The notes beneath the pieces are model-generated. The model was not told the DNA's origin. It searched no databases and was given only the letters and a program-made list of their open reading frames with translations. A stretch of DNA of 63,849 nucleotides from CAZRXG01 sp964603985 (lineage in GTDB: Bacteria > Chloroflexota > Anaerolineae > Aggregatilineales > UBA3940), in contig CAZRXG010000025.1 in the NCBI GenBank assembly GCA_964603985.1, positions 1-63,849 on the forward strand. Reading direction: 5' to 3'. The position numbers and the translations under genes were made by a program. This document shows, in pieces, positions 1-7,483 of this stretch; position 1 is the stretch's first letter; the number at the start of each line of letters is the position of its first letter.

Positions 1-71
1 GCTCGCAGTTCGCCATCCGTGAGGGCGGCCTGACCGTCGGCGCAGGCGTGATCACTGACATTTTAGAGTAA
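1..71 (+). CDS. tuf: Elongation factor Tu, C-terminal fragment
   Basis: Only the last 22 codons are present, read in the frame beginning at base 3. They end with the motif GGLTVGAGVITDILE, the typical C-terminus of bacterial EF-Tu (domain 3). EF-Tu delivers aminoacyl-tRNA to the ribosome as a GTP complex. The identity is supported by the following genes rpmG, tRNA-Trp, secE and nusG, which often follow tuf in bacteria. The start lies outside the window. Confidence 0.93.
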   Translation, partial: SQFAIREGGLTVGAGVITDILE

Positions 72-91
72 CGACGACGTAGCCAGTTGCC

Positions 92-115
92 AGGCGGGGC
101 AACTTAGCCCCGCCT
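92..115 (+). other. Stem-loop between tuf and rpmG
   Basis: A perfect 9-bp stem, AGGCGGGGC (92-100) and GCCCCGCCT (107-115), encloses a 6-nt loop. No T-run follows, so it is more likely a processing or mRNA-stabilising hairpin, or a weak terminator, than a full intrinsic terminator. It sits 20 nt after the tuf stop codon. Confidence 0.5.
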
Positions 116-142
116 CGTTGATCCTGGACGGCTGAGGAAAGT

Positions 143-307
143 ATGGCTAAGAAAGGTACCCGCCACGTGATCACTCTGGAGTGCACAGAGTGTCGTGAGC
201 GGAACTATACCAGCGAAAAGAACCGCCGCAACGACCCGCAGCGGCTTGAATTAATGAAATACTGCCGACGGTGTCGGCAACATACCCTGCACCGCGAGAC
301 GAAGTAG
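143..307 (+). CDS. rpmG: 50S ribosomal protein L33
   Basis: A 54-residue protein beginning MAKKGTRHVITLECTEC. It contains two CxxC pairs (CTEC and CRRC) forming the zinc ribbon of the zinc-binding type of L33. The length matches the family (about 50-55 aa). The ATG at 143 is preceded by a GAGGAAAG Shine-Dalgarno-like run. L33 is a large-subunit protein near the E site. The gene lies between tuf and tRNA-Trp, a common bacterial arrangement, which strengthens the call. Confidence 0.95.
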   Translation: MAKKGTRHVITLECTECRERNYTSEKNRRNDPQRLELMKYCRRCRQHTLHRETK

Positions 308-312
308 GGTGT

Positions 313-341
313 TTGTACATCCTACTTGATGTCGGTATAAT
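313..341 (+). promoter_or_regulatory. Sigma-70-type promoter for tRNA-Trp-secE-nusG
   Basis: A -35 element TTGTAC (313-318) and a perfect -10 element TATAAT (336-341) are separated by 17 bp. Transcription would start near 348, about 18 nt before the tRNA. This suggests tRNA-Trp, secE and nusG are transcribed independently of tuf-rpmG. Confidence 0.7.
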
Positions 342-365
342 ACCCTCAGGGTGTAGGCCCGGCGT

Positions 366-439
366 AGGCGAGTAGCTCAATTTGGCAGAGCAACGGTCTC
401 CAAAACCGTAGGTTCCGGGTTCAAGTCCTGGCTCGCCTG
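366..439 (+). tRNA. trnW: tRNA-Trp (CCA anticodon)
   Basis: The cloverleaf can be folded by eye. The acceptor stem AGGCGAG (366-372) pairs with CTCGCCT (432-438). The anticodon stem ACGGT/ACCGT encloses the loop CTCCAAA, giving anticodon CCA. The T arm contains GGTTCAAGTCC, and the discriminator base is G. The 3' CCA is not encoded. tRNA-Trp upstream of secE is a frequent bacterial gene order. Confidence 0.95.
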
Positions 440-454
440 TCTTATAACGTTCCT

Positions 455-483
455 CAAGACACCGTCGCTATGGCGGTGTCTTG
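455..483 (+). other. Stem-loop between tRNA-Trp and secE
   Basis: A perfect 10-bp stem, CAAGACACCG (455-464) and CGGTGTCTTG (474-483), lies 15 nt after the tRNA and 33 nt before the chosen secE start. No T-run follows. It may direct 3' processing of the tRNA away from the secE-nusG mRNA. The in-frame TTG at 481 lies inside this stem and is therefore an unlikely start for secE. Confidence 0.6.
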
Positions 484-516
484 AACTGTAGCAAGCTTGG
501 AGACGGGGATAATAGA

Positions 517-834
517 GTGGCACGAACACGCGAACGAAAAGACAGTCAGGGGCAAGTAGCAGAGGTAAAGCAAGCTCGGCGAGAGCCAAAAGCTGCTTCG
601 GGTAAGCGCCGGCCATCCGGCAAGCGAGATGTCCAGCACAAAAGCCCGAAGAGCCGCAACCCGGTGATCCGCTACTTCCAGGACACGGCCAGCGAGCTGA
701 GAAAGGTCGCCTGGCCGTCTCGTCAGCAAACCCTCCGTCTTACCCTTATCGTTCTGGGCACCATGGCGGTCTTCACAATCTTCCTGGGCCTTCTCGACCT
801 GCTCTTCCGACAGCTTGCTGGCCTGCTGGTTTAG
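517..834 (+). CDS. secE: Preprotein translocase subunit SecE
   Basis: A 105-residue protein with a basic, disordered-looking N-terminal extension of about 50 residues, then the SecE core. The core has the amphipathic helix YFQDTASELRKVAWPSRQQT, which matches the family motif E(L)xKVxWPxRxE/Q, followed by one membrane span. SecE clamps SecY in the translocon. The GTG at 517 is preferred: GGGGA ends 7 nt upstream, whereas the upstream TTG at 481 falls in a hairpin. The next gene is nusG, as in most bacteria. Confidence 0.92.
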   Translation: MARTRERKDSQGQVAEVKQARREPKAASGKRRPSGKRDVQHKSPKSRNPVIRYFQDTASELRKVAWPSRQQTLRLTLIVLGTMAVFTIFLGLLDLLFRQLAGLLV

Positions 835-894
835 GTGGGGTGTACACCCTCGATACTGGCGTGGAAGTGTGTGGTTGTTAAGGAGATGCACATC

Positions 895-1560
895 GTGGCA
901 GACGAAGTGACATTGGAAGCTCCAGACGAAGAGCCGGAAGAGGACAGCCTGCCCGCAGACTCCGAATTGGAGGAACAGCCGGATTCACCGGCGACAGAGG
1001 AAGCATCAGAAGAGGCACTCGAAGAAGAGCCGGAGGACGAGCGGCACTGGTACGTGGTGCACTGCTACTCAGGCTATGAGAACAAAGTCCGCCATGCCAT
1101 CGAGCAGCGCATTGAGACCATGGGCATGGAGGACAAGATCTTTGACGTGATCATCCCGACCGAGGAAGAGATCGAGATCAAAGACGGCAAACGGCGCACC
1201 GTTGAGCGCCGCGTGTTTCCGGGATACATCCTGGTGCAGATGATCATGGACGAAGACTCGTGGTACGTGGTGCGTAACACACCGGGCGTGACGGGCTTCG
1301 TCGGGATGGGCAACACGCCTACCCCGCTGCGCGAAGAGGAAGTCAGCCAGATCATGCGCCGCATGGAGTCCGAAGCGCCGGTCGTCAAGGTGTCGTTCAA
1401 GCCCGGCGAAAAGGTGCGTATCGTCGACGGCCCCTTCAATGACATCATCGGCGTTGTGGGGGAGATTGACACCGAGCGCACCAAGGTCCGGGTGATGGTG
1501 TCCTTCTTCGGGCGCGAGACACCGGTTGAGCTTGACTTCTTACAAGTCGAGAAGATCTGA
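895..1560 (+). CDS. nusG: Transcription termination/antitermination protein NusG
   Basis: A 221-residue protein. Residues 1-50 are strongly acidic and are not part of the usual family. The NGN domain follows (WYVVHCYSGYENKVRHAIEQ; FPGYILVQM; YVVRNTPGVTGFVG), then a C-terminal KOW domain (VRIVDGPFNDIIGVVGEID). NusG binds RNA polymerase and couples it to Rho or ribosomal protein S10. The GTG at 895 lies 9 nt after AGGAG. The ATG at 886 abuts that AGGAG directly, so it is the less likely start. The core NGN-KOW length is normal for the family. Confidence 0.93.
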   Translation: MADEVTLEAPDEEPEEDSLPADSELEEQPDSPATEEASEEALEEEPEDERHWYVVHCYSGYENKVRHAIEQRIETMGMEDKIFDVIIPTEEEIEIKDGKRRTVERRVFPGYILVQMIMDEDSWYVVRNTPGVTGFVGMGNTPTPLREEEVSQIMRRMESEAPVVKVSFKPGEKVRIVDGPFNDIIGVVGEIDTERTKVRVMVSFFGRETPVELDFLQVEKI

Positions 1561-1575
1561 GCAAGCTGCCAGCGA

Positions 1576-1615
1576 GCAGCCGGGCCGACTGACGGTCATC
1601 GGCTGCCCGTCTTTT
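1576..1615 (+). terminator. Possible attenuator between nusG and rplK
   Basis: A 7-bp stem, GCAGCCG (1576-1582) and CGGCTGC (1600-1606), is followed by CCGTCTTTT. This resembles a weak intrinsic terminator that would let only part of the transcription continue into rplK. The loop is long (17 nt), so confidence is limited. Confidence 0.4.
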
Positions 1616-1640
1616 AAACCGAAGCGGAGCAGAGAACAAC

Positions 1641-2069
1641 ATGGCAAAAAAGGTCGTCGCAGTCGTCAAGTTAGAGATCGAAGCCGGAAAAGCCAACCCG
1701 GCGCCGCCAATTGGCCCGGCACTGGCGCAGCACGGCATCAACCTGATGCAGTTCTGCAAAGAGTACAACGCCCGCACGGCCGGGCGCATTGGCGACATCA
1801 TCCCGGCGGAGATCACGATCTACTCGGACCAGTCGTTCAAATTCATCTTGAAGACGCCGCCCACCGCCTCGCTGATCCGCAAGGCGCTGGGTATTGAGAA
1901 AGGCTCCTCGGAGCCGAATCTGGAGAAGGTCGGCACGCTGACGCGCGCCCAGTTGCGCGAGATCGCCGAGATCAAGATGCCCGACCTGAACGCCTACGAC
2001 CTCGAAGCGGCCATGAGGCAGATCGAGGGCACGGCCCGTAACATGGGCGTCATCGTCTCCGACGAATAG
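1641..2069 (+). CDS. rplK: 50S ribosomal protein L11
   Basis: A 142-residue protein of normal family length. It begins MAKKVVAVVKLEIEAGKANP and continues with PPIGPALAQHGINLMQFCKEYN, the signature N-terminal domain of L11, which is also the region where thiostrepton acts. The C-terminal part contains PDLNAYDLEAAMRQIEGTA, the 23S rRNA-binding end. L11 forms the stalk base of the GTPase centre. It is followed after 64 nt by rplA. Confidence 0.97.
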   Translation: MAKKVVAVVKLEIEAGKANPAPPIGPALAQHGINLMQFCKEYNARTAGRIGDIIPAEITIYSDQSFKFILKTPPTASLIRKALGIEKGSSEPNLEKVGTLTRAQLREIAEIKMPDLNAYDLEAAMRQIEGTARNMGVIVSDE

Positions 2070-2133
2070 CCGATCAACGTGGGAGGGGCTACCCGCGACC
2101 GGGAGGCCCCGTCAACACCACAAGGAGAACACC

Positions 2134-2850
2134 ATGCCAAAACACGGCAAGAAATATCGCGACAGCCTCGCAGAACTAGACCGGGACAGGCTCCACGAGC
2201 CGCGTGAGGCGCTTGAGCTTGTCAGGCAGTTTGCCAAAGCCCGCTTTGACGAAACCGTCGAAGTTCACATGCGGCTGGGCATCGACCCGCGCCATGCCGA
2301 GCAGCAGATTCGCGGCGTGCTCCTGATGCCAGCCGGGTTGGGCAGGACGGTGCGTGTGCTCGTCTTTGCGGAGGGCGATGCAGCCCGCACCGCCGAACAG
2401 GCGGGGGCCGACATCGTTGGCTCCGACGAGATCATCGAGCGAATCGACAAAGAGGGTTTTACCGACTTCGACATGGCGGTCGCCGTGCCGGAGATGATGC
2501 GCAAGATCGGGCGTCTGGGCAAGGTGCTGGGGCCGCGCGGGCTGATGCCCAGCCCAAAGGCCGGGACGGTCGTCCAGCCGGAGGACATCCCGCGCGTCAT
2601 CGAGGAGGCGCGGGCGGGCCGCGTCGAGTATCGCAACGACCGCACGGCCAACCTGCACGTGCCCATTGGCAAGGCCAGCTTCGAGGTTGATGCTTTGATG
2701 GAGAACTTCACCGCGCTTATGGACGCGATCCGTCGTGCACGGCCTGCGTCTATGAAAGGCGTGTACGTCCGGAAGCTGGTTGTCACGTCCACGATGGGGC
2801 CGGGGATCAAAGTCGATCCTAATCTGGCCCTGGCGCTGGAAGCCAAGTAG
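2134..2850 (+). CDS. rplA: 50S ribosomal protein L1
   Basis: A 238-residue protein beginning MPKHGKKYRD. The characteristic L1 segment is present: KIGRLGKVLGPRGLMPSPKAGT with GTVV following. L1 forms the mobile E-site stalk and in many bacteria represses its own L11-L1 mRNA. The ATG has AAGGAG 6 nt upstream. The downstream rplJL genes have their own probable promoter, so L11-L1 and L10-L12 may be separate transcription units. Confidence 0.97.
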   Translation: MPKHGKKYRDSLAELDRDRLHEPREALELVRQFAKARFDETVEVHMRLGIDPRHAEQQIRGVLLMPAGLGRTVRVLVFAEGDAARTAEQAGADIVGSDEIIERIDKEGFTDFDMAVAVPEMMRKIGRLGKVLGPRGLMPSPKAGTVVQPEDIPRVIEEARAGRVEYRNDRTANLHVPIGKASFEVDALMENFTALMDAIRRARPASMKGVYVRKLVVTSTMGPGIKVDPNLALALEAK

Positions 2851-2880
2851 CTGGCACCCCGCACCGGCGCGCGGTATAAT
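2851..2880 (+). promoter_or_regulatory. Probable promoter for rplJL
   Basis: A perfect -10 hexamer TATAAT is at 2875-2880. A weak -35 (CTGGCA, 2851-2856) lies 18 bp upstream. It lies directly after the rplA stop codon and before the long rplJ leader, where an rplJL promoter is expected. Confidence 0.5.
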
Positions 2881-2885
2881 CCCGC

Positions 2886-3149
2886 CCCGTCAGCGGGGTG
2901 TTCTACCCGTACAACCGAATACGACTGATTATCGCCGAAGACCGCTGGTGCTGCGTGAATAAGGCGAAAGGCTCTGTTCACCGGCTAATTCTGCCCGCCG
3001 AGGCGAAGGACGCGCGAAACCCGATCCACGTGGTGTGGGTGCGGAAAACGTAAAAGGTGCGCTGGTCTTCGTCTGGCAGGCGAAGACCTTTTGCTTTAGA
3101 TGCGCATTCACCGGCCTCGGTGCCGGGAAAGAAGGGAGGCGAGTGTAGA
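2886..3149 (+). promoter_or_regulatory. L10 leader region of rplJL
   Basis: A gene-free stretch of about 260 nt between the probable promoter and rplJ, as is usual for the autoregulatory leader bound by the L10-L12 complex. It contains several complementary segments and ends with a strong attenuator hairpin at 3064-3093. I identify it by position and structure; I did not match it to a covariance model. Confidence 0.55.
3064..3093 (+). terminator. Attenuator hairpin in the rplJ leader
   Basis: A perfect 8-bp stem, GGTCTTCG (3064-3071) and CGAAGACC (3081-3088), is followed directly by TTTTG. It lies 57 nt before the rplJ start. The arrangement fits a conditional terminator controlled by L10 binding upstream. 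Confidence 0.65.
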
Positions 3150-3695
3150 TTGGCACTAACAAGAAAGCGTAAAGAAGAGCTTGTCGCCGAATACGCGGAC
3201 ATGCTCGGCCAGAGCAGGGCGCTCATCTTCACCGAGTATCGTGGCCTGAACAACACGGAAATGACCCGGTTGCGCCGCGCTGTGCGTGAAGCCAACGGCA
3301 CCTACCGCGTCGTCAAGCTCACGCTGCTCAAGCGTGCGCTTGAGGATGGCGGCTACGCGGTGCCTGAGTACCTGAGCGACACGCCGATTGCCATCGGTTT
3401 TTGCTTTGATGAGATCCCAGGCGTCGCCAAGGCGCTGACCGAGTACGCCGACGAATCGGACTTCCTGATGATCCAGGGCGGCCTGATGGGGGAGGATCTG
3501 CTGAGCGTCAGGCAGATCGAGTCCATCGCCGACCTGCCGCCGCTGGAAGTGCTCCGGGCGCAGATCCTTGGCCTGTTTGATGCGCCTGTGGCCAATCTGG
3601 TCGGTGTCGTCCAGGCTGGCGTGGCCCAGGTGATCAATGTCCTTAATGCCTACGTCGAGCAGGGCGAGGGTGTGCCCGCCGCGGCGACCGAGTAG
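3150..3695 (+). CDS. rplJ: 50S ribosomal protein L10
   Basis: A 181-residue protein from a TTG start: LALTRKRKEELVAEYADML, then ALIFTEYRGLNNTEMTRLRR, the conserved N-terminal rRNA-binding part of L10. The C-terminal helix that carries L7/L12 dimers follows (AQVINVLNAYVEQ). GGGAGG ends 10 nt before the TTG. An ATG or GTG further upstream would place the attenuator inside the gene, so TTG at 3150 is preferred. It is followed by rplL, its stalk partner. Confidence 0.93.
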   Translation: MALTRKRKEELVAEYADMLGQSRALIFTEYRGLNNTEMTRLRRAVREANGTYRVVKLTLLKRALEDGGYAVPEYLSDTPIAIGFCFDEIPGVAKALTEYADESDFLMIQGGLMGEDLLSVRQIESIADLPPLEVLRAQILGLFDAPVANLVGVVQAGVAQVINVLNAYVEQGEGVPAAATE

Positions 3696-3747
3696 CGTGA
3701 GTCATCATCACATCACCTTTTTATCTGAGGAGGATCGATAAACTATC

Positions 3748-4131
3748 ATGGCCGATCTGGAAAAACTGGTTGAGGAGCTGAGCAGCCTGACACTCCTGGA
3801 GGCGGCACAGCTCAAGGAAATGCTGGAAGAGCAGTGGGGCGTTACCGCTGCCGCGCCGATGGCCGTCGCTGCAATGCCTGGCATGATGCCCGGCGGTGAC
3901 GGCGGTGCCGAAGAAGAGAAGACCGAGTTCGACGTGGTGCTGGCCGAGATCGGCCCCAAGAAGATCCAGGTCATCAAGGCCGTGCGCGGCCTGACTGAAC
4001 TGGGGCTTGGGGAGGCCAAGGAACTGGTCGAGGGCGCGCCCAGCGTCGTCCTGGAGGGCGTCGCGAGGGAGCTGGCCGAGGATGCCAAGGCCAAGCTCGA
4101 GGCGGAAGGCGCGACGGCGGAGATCAAGTAG
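3748..4131 (+). CDS. rplL: 50S ribosomal protein L7/L12
   Basis: A 127-residue protein. The N-terminal dimerisation helix (LEKLVEELSSLTLLEAAQLK) is followed by an Ala/Met/Gly-rich hinge and the conserved C-terminal factor-binding domain (EKTEFDVVLAEIG; KKIQVIKAVRGLTELGLGEAK; KELVEGAP). It is the multi-copy stalk protein that recruits EF-Tu and EF-G. The gene lies 52 nt after rplJ and ends the ribosomal operon. Confidence 0.97.
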   Translation: MADLEKLVEELSSLTLLEAAQLKEMLEEQWGVTAAAPMAVAAMPGMMPGGDGGAEEEKTEFDVVLAEIGPKKIQVIKAVRGLTELGLGEAKELVEGAPSVVLEGVARELAEDAKAKLEAEGATAEIK

Positions 4132-4198
4132 GGGCGTTTTGCGAAGCGTCCGGGATTGCCCCGGCGCGCCCCGCTCCGTAGCTCAGGAGAAACGAAAG

Positions 4199-4227
4199 CA
4201 GACCACCCGGCTTGGCCGGGTGGTCTG
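4199..4227 (+). terminator. Terminator hairpin between convergent rplL and thiolase genes
   Basis: A perfect 12-bp stem, CAGACCACCCGG (4199-4210) and CCGGGTGGTCTG (4216-4227), with a 5-nt loop, followed by TGTGTGTCTGTTC. The tail is only moderately T-rich. Because the flanking genes converge, the same hairpin could stop transcription from both sides. Confidence 0.7.
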
Positions 4228-4252
4228 TGTGTGTCTGTTCGTAACCTGGCGA

Positions 4253-5461
4253 TTATTCGAGCTCGATTGCCGCGCCGACGGCCTCGCCACCCCCCAGACA
4301 CAGCGCAGCCAGGCCGCGCGTCAGGCCGCGCGCCTTGAGCGCGTACAGCAGCGTGACCAGCACCCGCGCCCCACTGCACCCGATGGGGTGACCGAGCGCC
4401 ACCGCTCCGCCGTTCACGTTGACCTTGTCCCAGTCCCAGTTGTGGCCCTGCTGCGTCATGTCGCGCCCGTTGGCGAGCGCCTGGGCAGCAAAGGCTTCGT
4501 TCAGCTCGACCAGATCAACGTCGTCCAGCGACCACCCGGCCCGCTCCAGGACAATTGGCATCGCCTTGGCAGGGGCGGCGAACAGCCACTTTGGCTCGAC
4601 GGCGGCCTGTCCCTGGGCGACCACTCTGGCCAGCGGCTTGATGCCCATCTCATCGGCCTTGGCCCGGCTGGCGAGCACAACCGCCGCCGCGCCGTCGTTG
4701 AGGCCCGGCGAGTTCCCGGCCGTGACCTTCCCATCCTCCCGGAAAACCGGGGGCAGCTTGGCCAGCGCCTCCATTGAGGTGTCACGACGAGGTGCCTCGT
4801 CCGTATCGACGACGGTCACGCCCTTGCGGGTTTTGATTTCGACGGGCAGGATCTCGTCCTTGAAGCGCCCCTCGTCGATGGCGGCGATGGCCTTTTGGTG
4901 GCTCCCCAATGCGAACTCGTCCATGTCCTGGCGAGTCACTCCGAACTTCTCGGCGATCAACTCGGCTGCGTTGCCCATCAGCCAGTCCTCAAACGAGCAC
5001 CACAGGCCATCCGTGATGTCCGAGTCGAGCAGCTCCATGTGGCCGAGCTTCTGCCCGCTGCGCCCCTTCGGCACCAGGAAGGGAGCCTGGCTCATGCTCT
5101 CCATGCCGCCGGCGATGTACAGATCGCCGTCTCCCACGCGGATCGCGTTGGCCGCGATCATGAGGGTCTTCAGGCCGGAGCCGCATATCTTGTTGACCGT
5201 GGTGGCCCCGACGTGGCCGGGCAGCCCACCGTGTATGGCCGCCTGTCGGGCGGGGGCCTGACCGCTCCCGGCCTGCACCACCTGTCCCATGTACACCTCG
5301 TCGACCGCTACCGGGTCGATGCCCGCGCGCGCGACGGCCTCGCGTACAACCAGTGCTCCCAACTGGGGCGCGCTCACGGGGGCGAGGCAGCCCATCAGCC
5401 TGCCGACGGGGGTGCGAACAGCACCTAAGATAACGGGTTCGCGTTGGTTATGATTGGTCAT
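4253..5461 (-). CDS. Acetyl-CoA C-acetyltransferase (thiolase)
   Basis: A 402-residue protein. The active-site nucleophile is in NKICGSGLKT (Cys93). The second thiolase block is NEAFAAQ, and the C-terminal blocks are GHPIGCSGAR and CLGGGEAVGAA, so all catalytic His/Cys residues are present. Thiolases condense two acetyl-CoA or cleave acetoacetyl-CoA. The ATG at 5461 follows AAGGAAAAG. The gene overlaps the end of the upstream HIT gene by 14 nt, so the two are probably co-transcribed and translationally coupled. Whether it serves biosynthesis or fatty-acid oxidation cannot be told here. Confidence 0.92.
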   Translation of the reverse strand: MTNHNQREPVILGAVRTPVGRLMGCLAPVSAPQLGALVVREAVARAGIDPVAVDEVYMGQVVQAGSGQAPARQAAIHGGLPGHVGATTVNKICGSGLKTLMIAANAIRVGDGDLYIAGGMESMSQAPFLVPKGRSGQKLGHMELLDSDITDGLWCSFEDWLMGNAAELIAEKFGVTRQDMDEFALGSHQKAIAAIDEGRFKDEILPVEIKTRKGVTVVDTDEAPRRDTSMEALAKLPPVFREDGKVTAGNSPGLNDGAAAVVLASRAKADEMGIKPLARVVAQGQAAVEPKWLFAAPAKAMPIVLERAGWSLDDVDLVELNEAFAAQALANGRDMTQQGHNWDWDKVNVNGGAVALGHPIGCSGARVLVTLLYALKARGLTRGLAALCLGGGEAVGAAIELE

Positions 5462-5996
5462 CACTTTTCCTTTTCTGATTGTTTTGTGTGGTGCCGTGCG
5501 GGAACATCTCATCCCACAAGGCATGCAAACGCGCGTATGTTTCGTCGATCCATTCGGGGATCGTGCGGGTTTCGGCGATCACGGTCATGTAGCTCGTGTC
5601 GCCTGCCCAACGAGGGACGACGTGCTGGTGTAAGTGCGCGGCAACACCGGCTCCCGCGGCCTGCCCCTGGTTAATCCCGATGTTAAACCCATCCGGGTTG
5701 TAGGCAGCCCGCAGCACCCGCATTGCCTGCTGAGTAAGGCACATAAGCTCGGTGAGGGTGGCCTCGTCCAACTCGTCCAGCTTCCCCACGTGTTGGTAGG
5801 GCACGACCATCAGGTGGCCGTTGTTGTAGGGATACAGGTTGAGCGTGACAAAGCACCGCTCACCGCGAGCCAGCACGTGCTCGGCTGCGTCGTCGTCTGA
5901 GTGCGCCTTGTGGCAGAAGATGCACTCATCGTCGTGACCCGGAGACTCGCCTTTGAGGTAGGGCATACGCCAGGGTGTCCAGAGGTGATCGGTCAT
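5448..5996 (-). CDS. HIT family hydrolase/phosphorylase
   Basis: A 182-residue protein beginning MTDHLWTPWRMPYL, a start typical of the bacterial Ap4A-phosphorylase-like HIT subgroup. CIFC (CxxC, a likely metal site in this subgroup) follows. The histidine triad is HLHQHVVPRW, in AHLHQH form. Family members cleave dinucleoside polyphosphates or AMP conjugates. The ATG at 5996 is chosen by family alignment; an in-frame GTG at 6014 adds six residues. A good promoter lies 45 nt upstream, and the thiolase gene follows with overlap. Confidence 0.85.
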   Translation of the reverse strand: MTDHLWTPWRMPYLKGESPGHDDECIFCHKAHSDDDAAEHVLARGERCFVTLNLYPYNNGHLMVVPYQHVGKLDELDEATLTELMCLTQQAMRVLRAAYNPDGFNIGINQGQAAGAGVAAHLHQHVVPRWAGDTSYMTVIAETRTIPEWIDETYARLHALWDEMFPHGTTQNNQKRKSDDQS

Positions 5997-6047
5997 AAGC
6001 TTGAGGATACTCACAAATGGTAATGTGTTCGGTCTTGCCCGCTCCCC

Positions 6048-6076
6048 ATTCTAGCCCGAAATCAGCCCCCATACAA
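6048..6076 (-). promoter_or_regulatory. Promoter of the HIT-thiolase operon
   Basis: On the minus strand, -35 TTGTAT (6076-6071) and -10 TAGAAT (6053-6048) are separated by 17 bp. The predicted start is near 6041, about 45 nt before the HIT start codon. Confidence 0.6.
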
Positions 6077-6224
6077 CGGGATCATGCCGCCGACTACATC
6101 CGAAACCTATCAGGTTGTTTGAAGACGTATGTATCTCAATCGCAGCCGGGTGCACGAGTGACTTGTCAGCAAACGAGTTCTTTCACCCGCTGCGCCCGGC
6201 CAGGGGGCGCAGAGTGGTGAGTTG

Positions 6225-6233
6225 TGATATACT
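6225..6233 (+). promoter_or_regulatory. Extended -10 promoter for the receiver-kinase gene
   Basis: TGATATACT fits the extended -10 form TGn-TATACT. No clear -35 is visible. It lies about 90 nt before the gene at 6322. The rest of the 6077-6321 stretch holds no gene I can support. Confidence 0.45.
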
Positions 6234-6321
6234 GCCAGCGAATCGTCACTCACGGGAACACCTGGTGGTCTTACTCCATGATGCACACGGGTGGAACATG
6301 TCGTTAAAGGATAACGGTGCA

Positions 6322-7476
6322 ATGAAGAGGCATCACATCCTGCTGGTCGAGGATGATCGCGCTCTTCTGACTGGTATGTCCGACCTGCTGGTGATGGCGG
6401 GCTACGAGGTTTCCAGCGCCATGGATGGGGCCGATGCGCTCAAATTGCTCGGAAAGATGCCCAGCCATCCCGACCTGATCGTCTCCGATATTCGCATGCC
6501 CAATATGGACGGTTACCAACTTCTGGCGGAGGTCAAGGAGCGCCCGGAGTGGCTGTCAATCCCCTTCATATTCCTGACGGCCAAAGGCGAGAAGGAGGAT
6601 GTCCGCGATGGGAAGCTGCGTGGGGTGGACGACTACCTGATCAAGCCCTTCGAATTTCAGGACTTACTGGTGTCCATTCAGTCTTGCCTGAGCCGCCGCG
6701 AGCAGTTAGACGCCTTGCAGGAGTCGCGGTTCGACGCGCTCAGGCATCGCATTCTGACCATCATCAACCACGAGTTTCGGACCCCCATCAGCCTGATCCT
6801 GGCCTACGCCGATCTGCTGGAACAAAGCCCCTCCTTTAAGCACTCGTCCGAACTGCGCCAGTACGTCAGCGGCATAGTTGACGGAAGTGAGCGCCTGTGG
6901 TTCCTGATCGAGAGCTTCCTGACGCTGGCCGAGCTTGAGAGCGGCTATGGCACCAAGATGTACGAGCGGCGAAAAGAGGAGATCACCGATCTGGAAGGAC
7001 TCGTTCAAGGGGTCATCAAGTCGCTGCAGGTCAGGGTCGACAATGCGGGTGTCGATCTTAAACTGGTCGTCGAGGGGGCGCTGCCCACTTTTGAGGGCGA
7101 GCGCAACTATCTCAGAATCACCCTGCGGCACCTGATCGACAACGCCATCAAGTTTTCCCCGCCCGGTAAAAAGATGCCGGTCACGGTTAAGGTCGAGGCC
7201 GACGACCGCTACTTAACCTTTGCCGTATCAGACAAAGGGCAGGGTATTCCTCCCGACGAGCAGCCGATGCTGTTCAATGCGTTCCACCAGGTCAACCGGG
7301 ACGAGTACGAGCAGCAGGGGGCCGGTGTTGGGCTTGCGATTGCAGAGCACGTCGCGCAGCTTCATGGGGGGCACATCGAAGTGGAGAGCGAGGTCGGAGA
7401 GGGAAGCTGCTTCCGGCTGTTTATCCCCGTTACCGCCCCTGATCGAGACACAAAGCGTGTGAATACGACTGACTGA
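6322..7476 (+). CDS. Hybrid receiver-histidine kinase
   Basis: A 384-residue soluble protein. Residues 4-120 form a receiver domain (acidic pair in LVEDD, phospho-acceptor Asp56 in SDIRMP, Lys in LIKPF). A HisKA domain has His150 in INHEFRTPIS. A HATPase domain follows, with N box HLIDNAIKFS, DKGQGIP, and GAGVGLAIAEHV. The receiver is at the N-terminus, so the kinase is probably controlled by phosphorylation from another kinase. There is no membrane segment. The ATG at 6322 has AAAGGA 10 nt upstream; an in-frame ATG at 6298 is possible. The NfeD-like gene follows after 7 nt. Confidence 0.88.
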   Translation: MKRHHILLVEDDRALLTGMSDLLVMAGYEVSSAMDGADALKLLGKMPSHPDLIVSDIRMPNMDGYQLLAEVKERPEWLSIPFIFLTAKGEKEDVRDGKLRGVDDYLIKPFEFQDLLVSIQSCLSRREQLDALQESRFDALRHRILTIINHEFRTPISLILAYADLLEQSPSFKHSSELRQYVSGIVDGSERLWFLIESFLTLAELESGYGTKMYERRKEEITDLEGLVQGVIKSLQVRVDNAGVDLKLVVEGALPTFEGERNYLRITLRHLIDNAIKFSPPGKKMPVTVKVEADDRYLTFAVSDKGQGIPPDEQPMLFNAFHQVNRDEYEQQGAGVGLAIAEHVAQLHGGHIEVESEVGEGSCFRLFIPVTAPDRDTKRVNTTD

Positions 7477-7483
7477 GGGTGTT

